This document shows, in pieces, positions 12,605-26,370 of a stretch of 64,000 nucleotides of DNA. The position numbers and the translations under genes are program-made. How positions within the stretch are numbered: position 1 is the stretch's first letter; each line of letters begins with the position of its first letter. Below the pieces are notes generated by a model. It made no database searches, was not told where the DNA came from, and saw only the letters and a program-made list of their open reading frames with translations. The stretch comes from Myoxocephalus aenaeus (taxonomy: Eukaryota > Chordata > Actinopteri > Perciformes > Cottidae): NCBI GenBank assembly GCA_038501785.1, contig JBAMJR010000194.1, forward strand, positions 1,364,116-1,428,115, in the 5' to 3' direction.

Positions 12605-15600
12605 AGCGGTTGTGTTGCATGGCCCTTGTTAAATAAACTGATGAACTAAACTAAAAACTAGCCTCAAGCAGAGATAAGGAGCAGGCTATTTTCAGATGGA
12701 CTGTATGAATAATTTGTTTTCAAACCTTAAAGCTTGTAAATATGTTCTAGTAGGAACCCAAATTCCAGAGTATCATCATGACTGATCCAAAGTGAGCAGG
12801 ACCCTAACGGAGAGAACGAGCAGCTGCTGGCTTAAAAAGTAGCATCACATCTCAGTTTCTGACTCTGACGTCCAAAAGCACATATTAATTACGACGCACC
12901 GTGTTATCAGAGCTGATGGCCAGTCAGCGTTCACCATACCCAATATTTCAAAGACTTTCTTGCCTTTTCTAGATTATATTCTATTCTAATATACTCTCTT
13001 GTGTATCATTTCCTGTTGGGATAAGCGTCAGCTCAGTGCTTTGTTACGTCTTGAGGAAAGTGTTTTTGATACAACCGGCAGCTCCTTGTAAATATTACTA
13101 CGAGCTCTGATCTACTTTTAAGTGGAAGTCTATGTGAGATAATGTTGTAGCACCCTGACACTTAGTCAGAAGAGCACGGCCTCTTTGCTGACCGTTGTTT
13201 GAATCATTCACTCATCAGTCTGAAAGTTTGTTTGTATGAGAGCATCCGCCAAGTCTTGTTCATGAAAATGCAGTTTATATCTAAATGTGTGTGTGTGTGT
13301 GTTTATTCCTTCCCCAATGTAATCAAGAAATGCTTATTATATTCAAAGATGAAAAAGAAAGGTAGATCTTAAGATTCAGTATTTGATTCTTCAAAACAAT
13401 GAGTTTGTTTTCCGTCCTGAATGAATGTGCAAAGATTTGAGGATCCTTAAATAAGAGCTTATTGCAACTGAAATCACTGAAATGGTGAAACGCTATCAAG
13501 GAGATGGCTCACCACATGACATGATGTGGAACTTTGGTCCAATTTAACGTGTATATTATCATGTGACGTGTACCAACGTCTTCTCAGCGACAACTTTGCA
13601 CGTAAAAAAAGTGGAACTTGAGTTAAGGTCATATTAGGAAACGGATAAAATAGTAAACGATTAAATTAGAAACAAATCTTCTTCCATTAATGTTCATACT
13701 AGTGAAAAGTATTCGTATCATTATAGGCATCGACGATATACTGGCACTGTATTGGATTAAAGCTAACACCATTAACCAGCACAGGTCTGAGTCATCACTA
13801 ATGGGCCAATGCTGAGAGGAGAGTCTGCAAGACCGTGAAGCAATGTTAATAACATTTTAATAACATTTTATTAACATTGTAATAACATTTTCTTCATCGT
13901 TTTGAACCATGTTTAAATCGACACCATGTTATCTCATTAATGTCACGGTGTCTTTTGACATCACATAGACTTCTTTATGTTAATTATCACCCAAAAAGAG
14001 GAAAAGAGCAGTGGGAGGAAGCAGACGGGTCTGAGGCTTGTTCTGTCTGAGCAGGTGCTGGGAGCCGAAGACAAGCCGCTTCTCTCGCTCTGGCTAAGAC
14101 TCCTCAGTGTTTGGAGAGCCACTTCAACGCACCACTACGAGAGGGAGTGTGATAAAGAGACCCTCTCCGCTGCCTCCCCCGGCCCGCTGCTTAAGTGACT
14201 TCCTAATGGAGGAGAGTCGCGGTTCGAGGCCGAGCTTGGCAGAGAGAGAATAGCGTAATTGCCCGTGTCGGAGGAGGGCGGGAGGACGAGGGTGCTCCAG
14301 AGGAGAGGGTTATATTTACATGCCGAGTTGTGAGCGCGAGCAGACACACCACGGCATTTAAATCCGACGCTGCACAACTCACGCGGCACTTGATTGTTTT
14401 TACTCCCATGGACGGCTTTCTGAGCTTAAATAGGGGCATGATATCACCGCATTAGAACAGAGGAGAGCACGTGGAGTCTCGTACCAACAGCTCCTGTGTT
14501 TAGCCAACGAGCGGGCGGGTAAAGGTGTAGCCCCCGTTTGTGGAAAACCATTACATTTAAATTACAGAGCGAAGCGGCGGCCTTTTTAAAATGAATACCT
14601 GACAAACTATGAAAACCACGAAGATCATTCAACAAAGGGGTGAGCGGTGCGTCGAGTGATCTTCACGTGACGCGGCTTGTTCTACGTGGGATGTATTGAG
14701 GTCAGTAACGGGGACGGAAGATACCAGCCTCCACTTCAACAACAACAACAAGGTCAAACTAGCCCCCACATCTTTTTGTGGTAAATGTATACAGGCATTA
14801 CGGTAACAACTCATCAATAACTGACGTTTAAATAAAAGTTCCACATCGTCAATTATTACAACATTTTTCAAATATAATGTATAAGAAAAAATACAATATA
14901 CCGCCTACAAACTGTATTTCAGAGAAAACTTGAATTTCGATTGTGTGAACGGTTAAACAATTTATAAGACCAATCTGCCACCTCCAGGTGTTCAGATTAG
15001 TTTGCTAGAATTATCATGTCGGTATGATCATACGCATCAAATTGTTAAATGAAAAAGTAATTATATTTCAGAGAAAATATGACATTATCAACATATTGTT
15101 TACATGCCTAAACATATTGAGATATTACTTTAAGCCCTGATTCAACAACACTTAATGCTGTTCTGAATAAACTTCTGTATGAATAAACATTCTGTCTGTT
15201 GTAAACTTTGGTTCACACTTTACTGAGCAAAGAGATGTCGTTTCTGGCAGCAAACCTTTTGGGAAAGAGGCAGAACGTGGCTCCTGCAGGTTTTGCATCT
15301 TTGCAGTCAAACCAAACTCACATGTGAGACTACAGGAGTATTTACAGTCTGGTTCTTTGGACCCATGAATGAGACGCAGCTAACGTTAGCTAGAAAGCTA
15401 ACGTTAGCTAGAATACCAGAAGACGCTGACATGTAAACACCCACTAAGAGGCTCGTATAGGTTCTACAAGTATGTGGAAAAAGAAACTGGAGACACTTTA
15501 AAATCACTACTAAGGGGTAAAGTATTAAGTAATTAAACTTCATCAAACATAATGGATAATTGTATTGTTTGTTAATAGTCAAATAACTATGAACTAAAGT

Positions 15601-16835
15601 TTAATGAGACAAAAGTGAGAAGAAATTCCCATTTCTCTGGTACTTTGGGGCCAGATCTTGGCATAATTTTTCAACGTGGATCAGTGATTTGCAGATGATG
15701 TGAACCCTGTGGCCTGGAGCCGCCTGATGAATGCAGCATGTCCTCGTTCCCGTCTGAACATCCCAGCGTCCTTGAGCGTCGGTGACTGACACTTGAGCAC
15801 GTCTTCGTCCGGCAAGAGTTCAGACTTTTTTGCGACCGCAAGCTCTCGAAGTCAAGTGGTTTGCCTCTGAATCAGACCCAGTTCAGCACCTGGGTGAAGG
15901 TGACACCTGAGGTCATTCAGGTAACCGACACGGTGACTTTACTCTTTTCCCTTTTGCATGCGCTCGCTTTCACCATGGCGCCGCTTTTCGTCCTCCCTCC
16001 TTCTCATCAGTTCCTCTCTCCATCTCGGTGCTCATAAAATAAGCAGGAGTCGACTTTGTCCATGAAATATGTTGCAAATAAAAAAGGCGGCACCTCTGGC
16101 TGATGGATCACCAAGGCAACAAGAGGGACTATGGACTGAGAGGAGACAGATTTCTGCATCGAAGTCGACTCTCACTTAATACCGGTATTTATTATCTTTT
16201 TTTGTTGGATTTGCTGAATGTTAAAACCACTGTTTCAACTTCTATGACGGTCAAATCAACTATGATTAAGATATTGAATTTCGGCACAAAAAGAAGAAGA
16301 AAAAAACCCAAACACCACATTTGGTGACTTCCGTTTCAAAAGAAGAGAACTTCCCTAGTATCAATGGCTGAATCCAAAAGTGCAGACTTGGGTCATACAA
16401 ACAGCGACGTCATTGGCTGTACACGGATTAAATAAACTGCCAGACTTCTTCCCGTTGATACCAATGCAAGTTTTTGACCCCATTTCAGAGTATTCTTCAA
16501 AATAGACAATCTCTGGTGAAGATCACTACTCTCTGAGTAGCGGGGCCTTGAGGCACCTTCTGCTTTTTGATATGTCCACGAAGGTTTAGGTGAAGAAGTG
16601 AAGATCTACTCAGCCTGCGAGTTCATGACTCTGGAGGAATTTAGTCAAATTAGAGAAAATCACTCATCGGACATCTGTATGTCGTAAGGTATCAGGTCCC
16701 GATCCCACCAAGACACGTTTTGGCAAGGAGCGTCGAGCAAAACAGATATTATTTTCTTAGCAATTAATCTAATGTCTAACGGTTGTTTGGATTAATCTAC
16801 CTAATTCAAGCAGGTGTCAAGCCCCTTCCTCTAAT
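12605..16835. other. non-coding stretch, no gene seen
   Basis: No exon is recognised. A short TG tract lies at 13285-13301. At 15379-15413 the palindrome gctaacgttagct occurs twice in tandem. A small direct repeat of 'aataacatttt' lies around 13848-13890. The remainder is apparently single-copy intronic sequence. Confidence 0.5.
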
Positions 16836-16843
16836 ATCATCCC

Positions 16844-17618
16844 CAGTGGCGGTTCTACATGTAATTACGCCCCGGGCGATCCCCCTGTTCCCCCCCTTGT
16901 CCGTTCCATTTGGGAGACCCAGAGGTGAACTATTCCCCCGCGCCCCCTCCCCTTCCCCTTCTCACACATGATCTGTAGACGGTAGTGATGGGAATCCCGG
17001 CTCTTTTTAGAGAACCGGCTCTTTTGGCTCGGCTCACTAAAAAGAGCCGGCTCTTTCGGCTCCCAAATGGCTCCTCAGATTTTTTGGTGCTTAAATTAAT
17101 TTATTACCAACAATAATGTAAAATTGTGCGCAATATGAATTACTAATGAAAAAAAAAACATGCACTATATCAAATGTTTATTATATAAATACACTTTTAT
17201 TTATACACTCTACAGAGTGATAAAAAAAAATAGAAAGTGCAAAAACAAACGTTTAACTATTTACAAATGAAGTTAACTAACTTTTAATTATTTTAAACCT
17301 TTAGCTTTTTAATACTTAACAGATTTAAAGTAAAACAACATACAGAAGCTTACAGAATCACACAACAAAATATAAATTAAAATGTGTAAAACAAAAAGAA
17401 AAAAATCAGCATCCAGAGTTTTGTCCTTCAGTGAAGATTTACATTGAGAAAGACCAAGTGCCTCAGCTGTGAGGGCTGATCCTGTTTCTTCTCTGTAATG
17501 ATCTGCCAGATGATATATATATATATATTTTTTAAGTGGTCGTGCTGCCCCCCACGTGTCATGAAAAAGTGCCGCCCCGGGCAGCTGCCCGGGTCGCCCG
17601 TGCCCAAAACCGCCCCTG
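16844..17618. mobile_element. hAT-type non-autonomous DNA transposon with nested repeat
   Basis: The left end is CAGTGGCGGTTCTACATG. The right end read inward is CAGGGGCGGTTTTGGGCACG. A perfect 8-bp target-site duplication ATCATCCC flanks it (16836-16843 and 17619-17626). No transposase is present. The element carries a second repeat inside (from about 16984). Confidence 0.92.
16984..17090. repeat. nested 'agtgatgggaa...ggctctttt' repeat, partial
   Basis: gtagtgatgggaatcccgg is followed by repeated gagccggctcttt-type motifs in both orientations. I recognise this start from a widespread fish hAT-like repeat. The distal end is not identifiable, so the right limit is uncertain. Confidence 0.55.
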
Positions 17619-17626
17619 ATCATCCC

Positions 17627-18944
17627 TTCGTCCCACTGCTCCCACCACGTCCGCCGGCATCCAAACAGGAAGGAGGTGCTAAGATACTAAAGCCACTTCT
17701 GTGATTTGATTGGCTGCCCGGGTCACATTGACACTCATTGACACAATCATCGTGTCCAAAAACTGCTGGAGACACGCAACGCCAGAGAGGAGCGCACGCC
17801 GTACCGTGGGGAAACCGCGGCTGTGCTGCCGAACACGTGTCTACTGACGTGTCTACTGACGTGTCTCGGAGCGACCGAGTCCTCGATTCAACCGGTTCCT
17901 ACAAAGACTGTATTTCAACTTTGCAACATTTTGTATTGATGCAAAGTGCCTTTTCCGTGTATCTCTACTGGCTCTCATTTGAAGTGTGCTTTTACCGAGA
18001 GAAAGTCATTTTCACAGCTGTGCCAGTCAAGCTGCACTGAGCTGAACTGAGCTGAACTGCGATGCTTGCCGGCTGATTTAACAGCCATTTAGCCGAGACA
18101 CGGGCCGACTTAAAACACTCCTCTCCCTCTCGGACAGCAAGCAGCGGTGGTCATTTAAGAAACATCACGTGCCGGCTGGTGCTGGCAAACGGCGGCATGC
18201 AACTGCTCAGATGAAGACTCTCACACCCGGGAGAGAGCACCCTGCCTCTGCACAGCGGGGCCTGGGAGGCACACGGGTGTCCTCGGGTAGCAGCCGGCTG
18301 CGTTTCTCGCGCTCGAACAGCCCTGAAGTCAAGCTCTTCAAAATGTTAGAAATGAGTCCTCGGCCAGCGGGAGCAGATGCTTCGTTACCCTCTCCGCCGG
18401 GCAGATCGGAATCCCACAGAATTTAGGTTAACTGTCAACGAACAGGTGGGGAGCTCAGACTGTTGGATGGATTTAACAAGCTACATGAATATCTCGCCTC
18501 TCGCTCTGAGAAATATTACAGGCATTTTCTTCTTCTATTTTCTGACTAATAGTTATTGAATAAATCAGGAAAGTAATTAGATCAATAATAATAATAATAG
18601 TATAATAATACTTTTTAACAATTGAAATGTGTAAATAGTAATTTCACTAGCACAAGAACAAATAACACCGTTGCTTCACCCGCGTCTCCAAAACGTTCGT
18701 ACGCACGGGTCAGAGTTTCCGTACAGGGCTGCACATTCTCCCGTGAATTTGTTTTCTCATAGATTGCAATGTTTGCGTGGGAAGCGGCATGATCTGGAAA
18801 ATGATCTTCCTGACCGGGGTCCTGAGCCAATCAGTCGCTGGACGCTGCTCTTCAAATAACATCACAAAACCAACTAATGCAATTCCTCCCCGTCCAATCG
18901 GCCAAGGTTTTAATTTATTCTACGCAAAGAGCAGCAAGATTTGA
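17627..18944. other. non-coding stretch, moderately CpG-rich
   Basis: No gene is recognised. Small direct repeats occur near 17838-17868 (cgtgtctactga three times, imperfect) and 18029-18058 (gagctgaact). An AAT-rich tract lies at 18583-18612. Confidence 0.5.
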
Positions 18945-19150
18945 CCTCAAGTTTAGAGGTAGAAGTAGAGCAGGTCGTCCAATAATGGAAAGATCGGCAG
19001 TTCGATCCCCACTCCTCCGGTCCACAAGTCAAAGTATCCTTGGACCAGATACTGATAACTCAAAAAGCTCCTGAAGGCTGAGCCATTAGTGTGAATGTTG
19101 ACAAGCAGTGTACAGCGCTTTGAGTGGTCGGAAGACAGGAGCTATATATA
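18945..19150 (+). mobile_element. tRNA-derived SINE
   Basis: The head contains an A-box-like gtagagcagg (about 18965) and a B-box-like cagttcgatcccc (about 19000), spaced as in a Pol III promoter. The body then gives 'cttggaccagatactgataa', 'aaaaagctcctgaaggctg' and cagcgctttgagtggtcgg, a tail found in teleost tRNA-SINEs. It ends in a TA-rich tail. The name of the SINE family is not assigned. Confidence 0.75.
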
Positions 19151-19197
19151 TATATATAGATATATAGATATATATCTATATATATGTATATATATTG
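19142..19197. repeat. (TA)n/(TAGA)n tail of the SINE
   Basis: Alternating TA with a few G substitutions is seen directly after the SINE body. Confidence 0.9.
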
Positions 19198-21479
19198 GAG
19201 CAGAATCAGTGGAATGACCGGCAGCAGCTTGGATCTCTCAGTGGCACGTGGTCAGACGTCATTGGGTTAGATGGAAGGCTTTTATACCGTTAATGACTCT
19301 TAGAGTATTATCAGCAAACAAGTGAAATTAATTTCGGAGTCATTTATGGAAAGGGCCCGGGGTAATGTTCTCATCTCCAGCTAGATTCCTGCAACACTGA
19401 AGATGTGTGAGTCAATGACAAAATTGCTCGCGTGGGAGTGAATCAGCATTGTACTTTGACACATATGCAAAACAATTTAATTAAAATAAAAAAATAAAAA
19501 CTCTCCTCTTTCAGTCCATCACTTTGAAACATATTTATACAAAGACAGTCAAAAGAGCAGATTTTATGTTTTTAAATAAGTGAATGTTTCCACCAGCAAC
19601 TCAAAAACAAAGAAGGTCAATTGGTAGATTTGGAATTGTTTGGCTCCACCCACCAAGGTTATATATTGGAACATTTATAAATAGTTGTATATGACGTTAG
19701 TGAATTCGGAATGCAGAAACATGTGGGCATTCTATTATCAAGTGTAACAAAACGTATAATGTATCATATTTAATCTATAATAAACTCATAAAAGTGCACT
19801 TACTTTTCCGAGGCTTTGAGATGCCGTTAAAAGGCTAACAAATGGGATGTTACTCTGTAATGCTACTTTGATCTGAGGTTTGCTTTACCTGCAAACAAAA
19901 TGTCAGTATAAATTGTAAATAAGCATTTAGAATTTACTTGGTCACAAAACCAATTTAAAGTTGTGCTTCATGAAACTCGAGGAATGACATCGGAAAGAAC
20001 GCAGAGCGGTCTGGGAATCATTCAGCCGTTGCTTTGGCTCCAAAGGTCAGCTGGTATCACACCCAGCGACACCAGTGTTAGAGTGTTGAATGTTTGTGAC
20101 ACTTGCTTTGACTTGATAAGTGTTGACAAAATCATTTGTGAGACGATGTAGCTCTGGGGTCAGCTCGTCATAATGAATTTAAAGGTGTTAAAATAACTTG
20201 GATAGGTGCAAACTAGGTGCAAAAGAGTAGTAAAGCTGATCTACATTTGTACTGCAATAATCCATGGACAATTGTCCGTCAACAACAATAAAATGTAAGA
20301 TTAAATCTGCAACTCCACAAGCTTTTGCGGTTGAAAACACTCCAGTCTTGTTTAAATTCTCCGTCTAGGCCAATACAGACCTGTCCTTCGAAGGCACAAT
20401 TAAAATGTAGCCTGAGAGAACGACGTCTAATTGGGAGCCAAACTGTTCATTCTCTCCTGAGGTTGTTCGTGAACGCCAACGCTACGGTGAGGAATTAATC
20501 AGTGTCGGGAAAAGTCCTGACATCCAAATCAAGGGCAGGTGAACAATGAATCACATGCTGCCAGCACAGACTCGTCCTGTGGGAACGTCAAGGTTTGGGC
20601 CAAACGATCATGAATACACGACACGTCTCCTTTGGAACCCGCAGAGGAGCTTTTTAAGAAATGATTTGCATGAATTGATGTGAATTTGTGCAGCAGGCTG
20701 TGAGATTGTGTGCTAGACTGGGGGAAACGTGAAATTCCTTGTCAGGTTCATACCTAGCGGCATTTTTAACAGACTCTCAGCGTACACTGAAGGCACCATA
20801 ACATCATTAAATGTTAAACACACATTGAGTGTTATCGTCCATCTGCCTGTCAATTTCTCTAGCGAGTCTATTTGGTTAGCTTTTTCTGTGAGGGCCAATC
20901 TATAATCACATCAAATCTCAGTCTGATGCATTATGTTATCAGACTTACAATATTGTAAGTCTTTGTAAACTGCCGTCACAGAGAGGACAGAGTTATCGTG
21001 AACCAGAAAAAAACGTCCCAAGCCGTTGGACGTTTTTTTCCGGAGGCATTCCAAAATAGACAACATGCTGTAACCAGTCACGTAATCCATTTTGTAAGGC
21101 CGTAAAAAATGATCGATATGGTTCATTAGTGGAGGCCGCGTGGAGGATAACACTAAAGAGACGTTGTGTGAAGCCAGAGTGTCTGTTTCCTCGGTTATTT
21201 CAAATTCGTAATCGAATGACTGCAACCGGATCTCCAAAGGTCTCGTTATCACGCTTCTTTGATGCGATGTCCTCAAGACCTCGGCCTTTTCTTCTCTGCT
21301 CATGCTTTCACATCTATTGACCCAGAGGCATCTGGTCTGTCTTTCCGTCAGACATCAGCTCAGAGAACTGAGCCATAATATTTATACTTCTATCTATATT
21401 CCTGGCATAAATGTGTCCAGAAAAGACACACATCGGAGCTCCAGAGTGCAGCTGCACCACAGACTGTATTGAAGACTTG
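19198..21479. other. non-coding stretch, no gene seen
   Basis: No exon is recognised. A 12-bp perfect stem with a 9-nt loop is seen at 21007-21039 (aaaaaaacgtcc against ggacgttttttt). Nothing else structured was found. Confidence 0.5.
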
Positions 21480-21705
21480 AAACTAGAGATTGAGACCATG
21501 AACTCATGTTTACAATGTTTACTGAGGGAATAAATCAAGAGAGAAGTAGACTCATTTTCCCATGGACTTCTATACAATCTGACTTATTTTTTAAACCAGA
21601 GGAGTCGCCCCCTAATGGCCAGTAGAGAGAATGCAACTTTAAGACACTTCCGCATTGGCTTCCCTCTTCAGAACCAGAGGTTGCCGCCTGGGTTGCAAAT
21701 GCAAC
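21480..21705. repeat. teleost interspersed repeat ('gaggagtcgccccctaatgg')
   Basis: The text catggacttctatacaatct, then gaggagtcgccccctaatgg and 'cacttccgcattggcttccc' form a pattern I recognise from a common teleost repeat. Ends are approximate and the superfamily is unknown to me. Confidence 0.55.
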
Positions 21706-24700
21706 TACAAATTGTGCTACTAAACATGTGTGTGTGTGTGCATGTGTGTAGGGCTGCTCCTCCTCAGGCCAAATCACAGCCTTAAAACGTAACTGTGATT
21801 CAAAATGATAGAACTATTGACCCCTATTGGCTATTGTCCCTGGTCCTGAAAGGCCCATCCCAGACCCGTCATCATCGGTGGAGGTTACCGCTACACCACC
21901 TGTCCCTGTAGGATGCCTCATCCAATACAAAGTCATTGAGATCCGGAGTGTTCGTTGGCAATAGAAAAATGGGTGAAAGCCTCTTTGGCCAATTGGATTA
22001 GTTCCCGTGTGGCAAACTCGGGTAAAGTTCAGTGGATTAAACTTTTGCCCCCCACATTTTGCTACACTGTGTGCTGGATTTCACGCTACAGGCTATCCCA
22101 TGTATGATGAATCGAATGTCTCCCTCCTCGTATGAAAAGCATCCAGGAGGAATTGGTCACGCTGGGGCTTCACCATCTACCACCATTGATAACGATAAAG
22201 GTCTAAAATGTCCGTCTGCCTTAAACAGCTTTGAGAGTCGTTGCAAACGTATAGTGAGAAGAGAGAGATTCCCTCAGGCGTGAGCCCTTTAGCCTCGTCC
22301 TTCAGAGGGCAAACCCCTCGTGGTTCTGACAGAAGAGCAAACGCACCCAGCCGTGAACAGCCGGCTGTCTGCGAGCTCCCGGGAAGAGGAGGGGGGCTCA
22401 TCTGGGGCCCCAGGAGCCCGGATCCAGCAGAGAATTACTAATAGGATTGGTTCTGCCGGGTCGGTATCAGTGAACCATGGAAGAAGACTCAGACAGACAT
22501 GGACTCCGGGGTTGGGGTCAACTTTCACGAAGACAATTCAACAGAACAAGAAATGAATCGTTCCTCGACAAACCATTTAGAAATGTGAGTCATAGTCTTC
22601 TGATCTGAATGCTGGAAGCCAAGCAAAAGGGTCCACCTTCATTCATATTAAAGTCATCTTTGAACTAATCAAACTTTTAGAGTAGATATTTTAAGCTGGC
22701 TGAAGGTTAAAGTCATTGCTTCTTTTCAGAACGGGAGTCTGCTAGTAAAACAAGCAGCCTTATTAGGACTTTTATATGGTCGTCCCTCAAAATGGTCCCA
22801 CTTCCAGACTTGTACTGCGGCGGAACACCACCGCTTGCTTTCCCAGGACTCGTAGGGAGAGAGAGCCCCGTCACGCTTGTATTACAAGTAAATCAGAGGT
22901 ATATTCTTTATTTAATATGTTCAGCACACACTGTCCTCGACTACATGCCCTGATCCATACTGAAAGTTGCTTCCTAACATGTGGACTTCAGGCCAGAATG
23001 AGATATCCACCATCTGGAAAGCTGTGACACCCACCTAAATTATTGCTGGAATAAATAAAAAAAAGACTCTCTCTCTCTCTTTCAGTCCAATTTTCACAGC
23101 TCTGTTTTGCTCACCAACTGTCTTTAGCTGCTAAATGCTGCACTGTGTTCACCAGCTAGACTCTAACTGCCATCAGTGCTGAGGCCTCACCCGAACAAAA
23201 GGCTGTCGGCCATGAACAATAACCTGAACAATGCTAAAATGAGGAACTGCATTTGTCACTATAAACAATACCTTTCACAGTACACACTGTCACTTTACTC
23301 TTTGTTTATACAAAAATAATGACTCATGCCGCTTTAAAAATGTGCATAAAAGCCACAAGGCGTATTGGAGCCCGAGCAAGCGAATTAACATGATAAATGA
23401 AATAGCCAGGTAGTTTTTGCACGCTCATCTAGTGCCTGCAAAACATGTTTTGCTTAGAGAAATTTAGTCTTTATGGAACGACGGTGTCATGGTTGTAGAG
23501 CAGAACTTCAGTTCCAACCAAGAACATGAATAGCCATTTAGCCAAGTGAAAACTTAACGTAGCATTTAGAAAATAAAGTCTTAAAGCAATAAACTCTATA
23601 TCACAACTGACTGCAGCACTGTGTGAAGGGCGGAGGATTGTTGAGCAGAGCGTGAAGTCGACTCAACAATGTTCTCCGCTTCATGTCACTATGGAAGTTC
23701 ACAGTTTGTTAAATACTTTTCAGCCCTTTTAGATCATATCCTCGGCCATAATGTGCACTTATTTCACAATATATGCAAAAGTATCAAAAGATTCATCAGC
23801 AAAGGCCACTGAAAGTCTCCTGACCACTATGAGTCCTCCAGATCTAAGTCTTAGCTCCACAGCCGAGTCCTTACTGACACTTTTGCAATGGTGCTCCGTC
23901 TCGTGCAAATTTTCGTCTTGAGGAAATTTGCGAAGCTACGCAAACAAACATTTTCCAGAGCTCCACTTCCCTGTGTGACTGGCTTTTAGTGCCAGAGGGT
24001 GGAGGCAGTGTACCGACCCCGTGCACCGTTTTTTTCCAAGAGACAATGTCCTGGGAGGTTTCTGTTACTGACTGCAGTCGATATCAGGCTGGCAGAGCCT
24101 GCATTACCATATGTCATCACCATCAGCCAGAGACACCCCTGGCAGTTCTGAAATAAGCTACATTAACAGTATTTATAACAACCTTAATATAGTTACAGTT
24201 CCATAGAAAAGAGGCTGGAGTGCTTAAGCCTGGTCCCCAAGGTACCTTGAGGAGCTGTGAATGTTGTATGTCAATGATGAGAACATATTTGAGCAAGAAC
24301 AAATAAATGCAGAGAAGACATAGCATGCGACAGGATCTTTTTTTCTTAAGTGGAGAAAGTAGTGCATGTGCTGGGGACTATTTTCAGCCGCAGATTAATC
24401 CACATTTGGTGGTGTTGTGAGTGTTTTCCGGCAGCAGGACGGTGCATGTGGTCAAAATGAACTGCAGTGTGAAAGTTAGTGGTGATGAAGTAACATGTCA
24501 CCCGGTGCAACAGAGAGGCTCACTGAAGTGCTTTTAATGGTTCTTGGACCACAATGGAGCTCTACGGCACAGAGGAAGGAAACATATCAGGTTTTATATA
24601 CACACAATACTTGTTAGTTGGATACATGCACCGTTGGACTTTTCATTGAATTTATTGCCTGTAACTAAAATGTAAAACATCAGGAGACTTACAGTATCCT

Positions 24701-24924
24701 TTTAAATGAAGGAAACAGCACCACAACCATCCAAATCCAAACGGGACACTTACCAGTACACATGGGGAGTTTAACTTGTCACTTAAATACTTAGATAAGT
24801 TTTATTTTTCTTCCTGCCTCTTCAGTGTTTAATAACTTGCACTTCATTATTATACATGTCAGACTTTCTTTCCCACCTTATGTTGAACATTGTTGTTATT
24901 TTAGACTGTTAGCACTTTCAAAGC
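21706..24924. other. non-coding stretch, no gene seen
   Basis: No exon is recognised. It contains a short TG tract near 21726-21741, a TC tract at 23067-23084 and otherwise apparently unique intronic DNA. Confidence 0.5.
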
Positions 24925-25226
24925 TAGAATTACCGCCTCGCGACTAAATGCCTCTGCCAACCAGTCGCAGTTTACATCCAAGTCTGTCCAAATTGTCATC
25001 ACTTCATCCTATTAGAAAATCCTTTTGCTTTCGTGAGGTCACATTGACCTTTGACCACTGAATTATAAACAGTTCATACATGAGTCCAAGTGGACGTTAG
25101 TGCTAAATTTGAAGATGTTCCCCCAAGGTGTTCCTAGAATATAGCTTTCACGAGAATAGGACGGAAAACCGGCAGACCACACAAAAAACATACTGCCTTC
25201 GACTACGGCCACTGCGAAGGCATGTT
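24925..25226. repeat. teleost interspersed repeat ('ccgcctcgcgactaaatgcc')
   Basis: ccgcctcgcgactaaatgcc, ccaaattgtcatcacttcat, cacattgacctttgacca and 'cacgagaataggacgg' occur in the order I remember from a repeat family present in many teleost genomes. It may be RNA-derived. The class is not assigned. Confidence 0.6.
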
Positions 25227-25869
25227 TTTCCCTAGGTTGTGAAGCACTTTAATGGTGTGTAGAGCAGCGCTAAATACAGTTCAAACCGTCCGCCTGTCTC
25301 TCGCTTTGTCCACCTCCGTTTCTTGGTGCGTTGATTCGACATCACAGGTCCCCTAATTGAGCCCTGCTTGTTCAGATGTGGCTGCATTGGACGGTGGATC
25401 CCCTTGAACGCTTTGGTCTTTGTCAGTGGAAGTGATCGGTGGACCGAGCTGAAAGGCAGGAGGGTTGATCCGGCAGGGTGACGCAATCAGCATCACACAA
25501 AGTTACCAAGAGAACAGCGACATCCACTTCATTGCCATGCCTCACTTTGTAGTGACAAAAAAGAATGAAAGGAAGAAAAAAAAAAGACACATTTTACAGC
25601 TTCAATCGCAAACCAAAGCTGTCAGAGACTGTCATCGTTATAACGAGATGAACACTCGCTCTGTTCACATCACGCCCCGGTCGTCTCCTTGCTGGTGTGA
25701 TATTATTTCTGTTTGCAGCCTGTGCTGTCACCCAAGAGCCTCCCGTGCTATACATGTGACACGTAGCTAAGATGGTGTTGAGGATACAGTAAACACCTCT
25801 CTGACCTTTGCCTGTGAAGTCTGCAGGGCTCTGTGGGTGCGTTCCTACCAAATGGGAGTTAATCTAAGC

Positions 25870-26362
25870 CAGGGGTCTAAGCCGGATCCGGCCCGCCAGG
25901 GGGTCCAGTCCGGCCCGCGGGATAATTGTTAAAAGAAAAAAATAAAATAAAAAATGAACAAAAACATTTGAAAAAAGAAAAAAAAAACTACCTCAGTCAG
26001 GATTTAAACCACTGATCCTCTGATTGTAAGACATGCATGTTAACCATTGAGACACAGACACAACTGATCACAGCACTGACTTTACTAAGCATATTGCCTA
26101 ACTGCGAGGGAATCTGCAGAGGAGAGCCCAGGCAGGTAAACTGTGGGCTGATGTCTGAATTGTTGGTCTTTATGTTTCTAGTTTATTGAAGAAAGACCTT
26201 AAAACAGGGTTTATCATCCAAAAACCTTCACCAATGATTTAAACATAGAGAAATATTGTCATTATGTATGCGTTATTACGCTGTGATTTTACTGGTCCGG
26301 CCCACTTGAGGTCAAAATAGGCAGCATGCGGCCCCTTAACTAAAATGAGTTTGACACCCCTG
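25870..26362. mobile_element. hAT-type MITE with internal tRNA-like segment
   Basis: The left terminus CAGGGGTCTAAG and the right terminus read inward CAGGGGTGTCAAACTC are flanked by a perfect 8-bp target-site duplication ATCTAAGC (25862-25869 and 26363-26370). Subterminal ggcccgcc/ggcccac motifs are typical of this class. No transposase is present. Confidence 0.93.
25986..26060 (-). pseudogene. tRNA-like sequence inside the hAT MITE
   Basis: On the minus strand a stretch with tctcaatggttaa (A-box-like) is followed by gtggtttaaatcctgac (B-box-like) at tRNA spacing. The anticodon stem does not pair well and the acceptor stem is not evident. It is at best a decayed tRNA-derived segment carried by the element. 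Confidence 0.3.
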
Positions 26363-26370
26363 ATCTAAGC

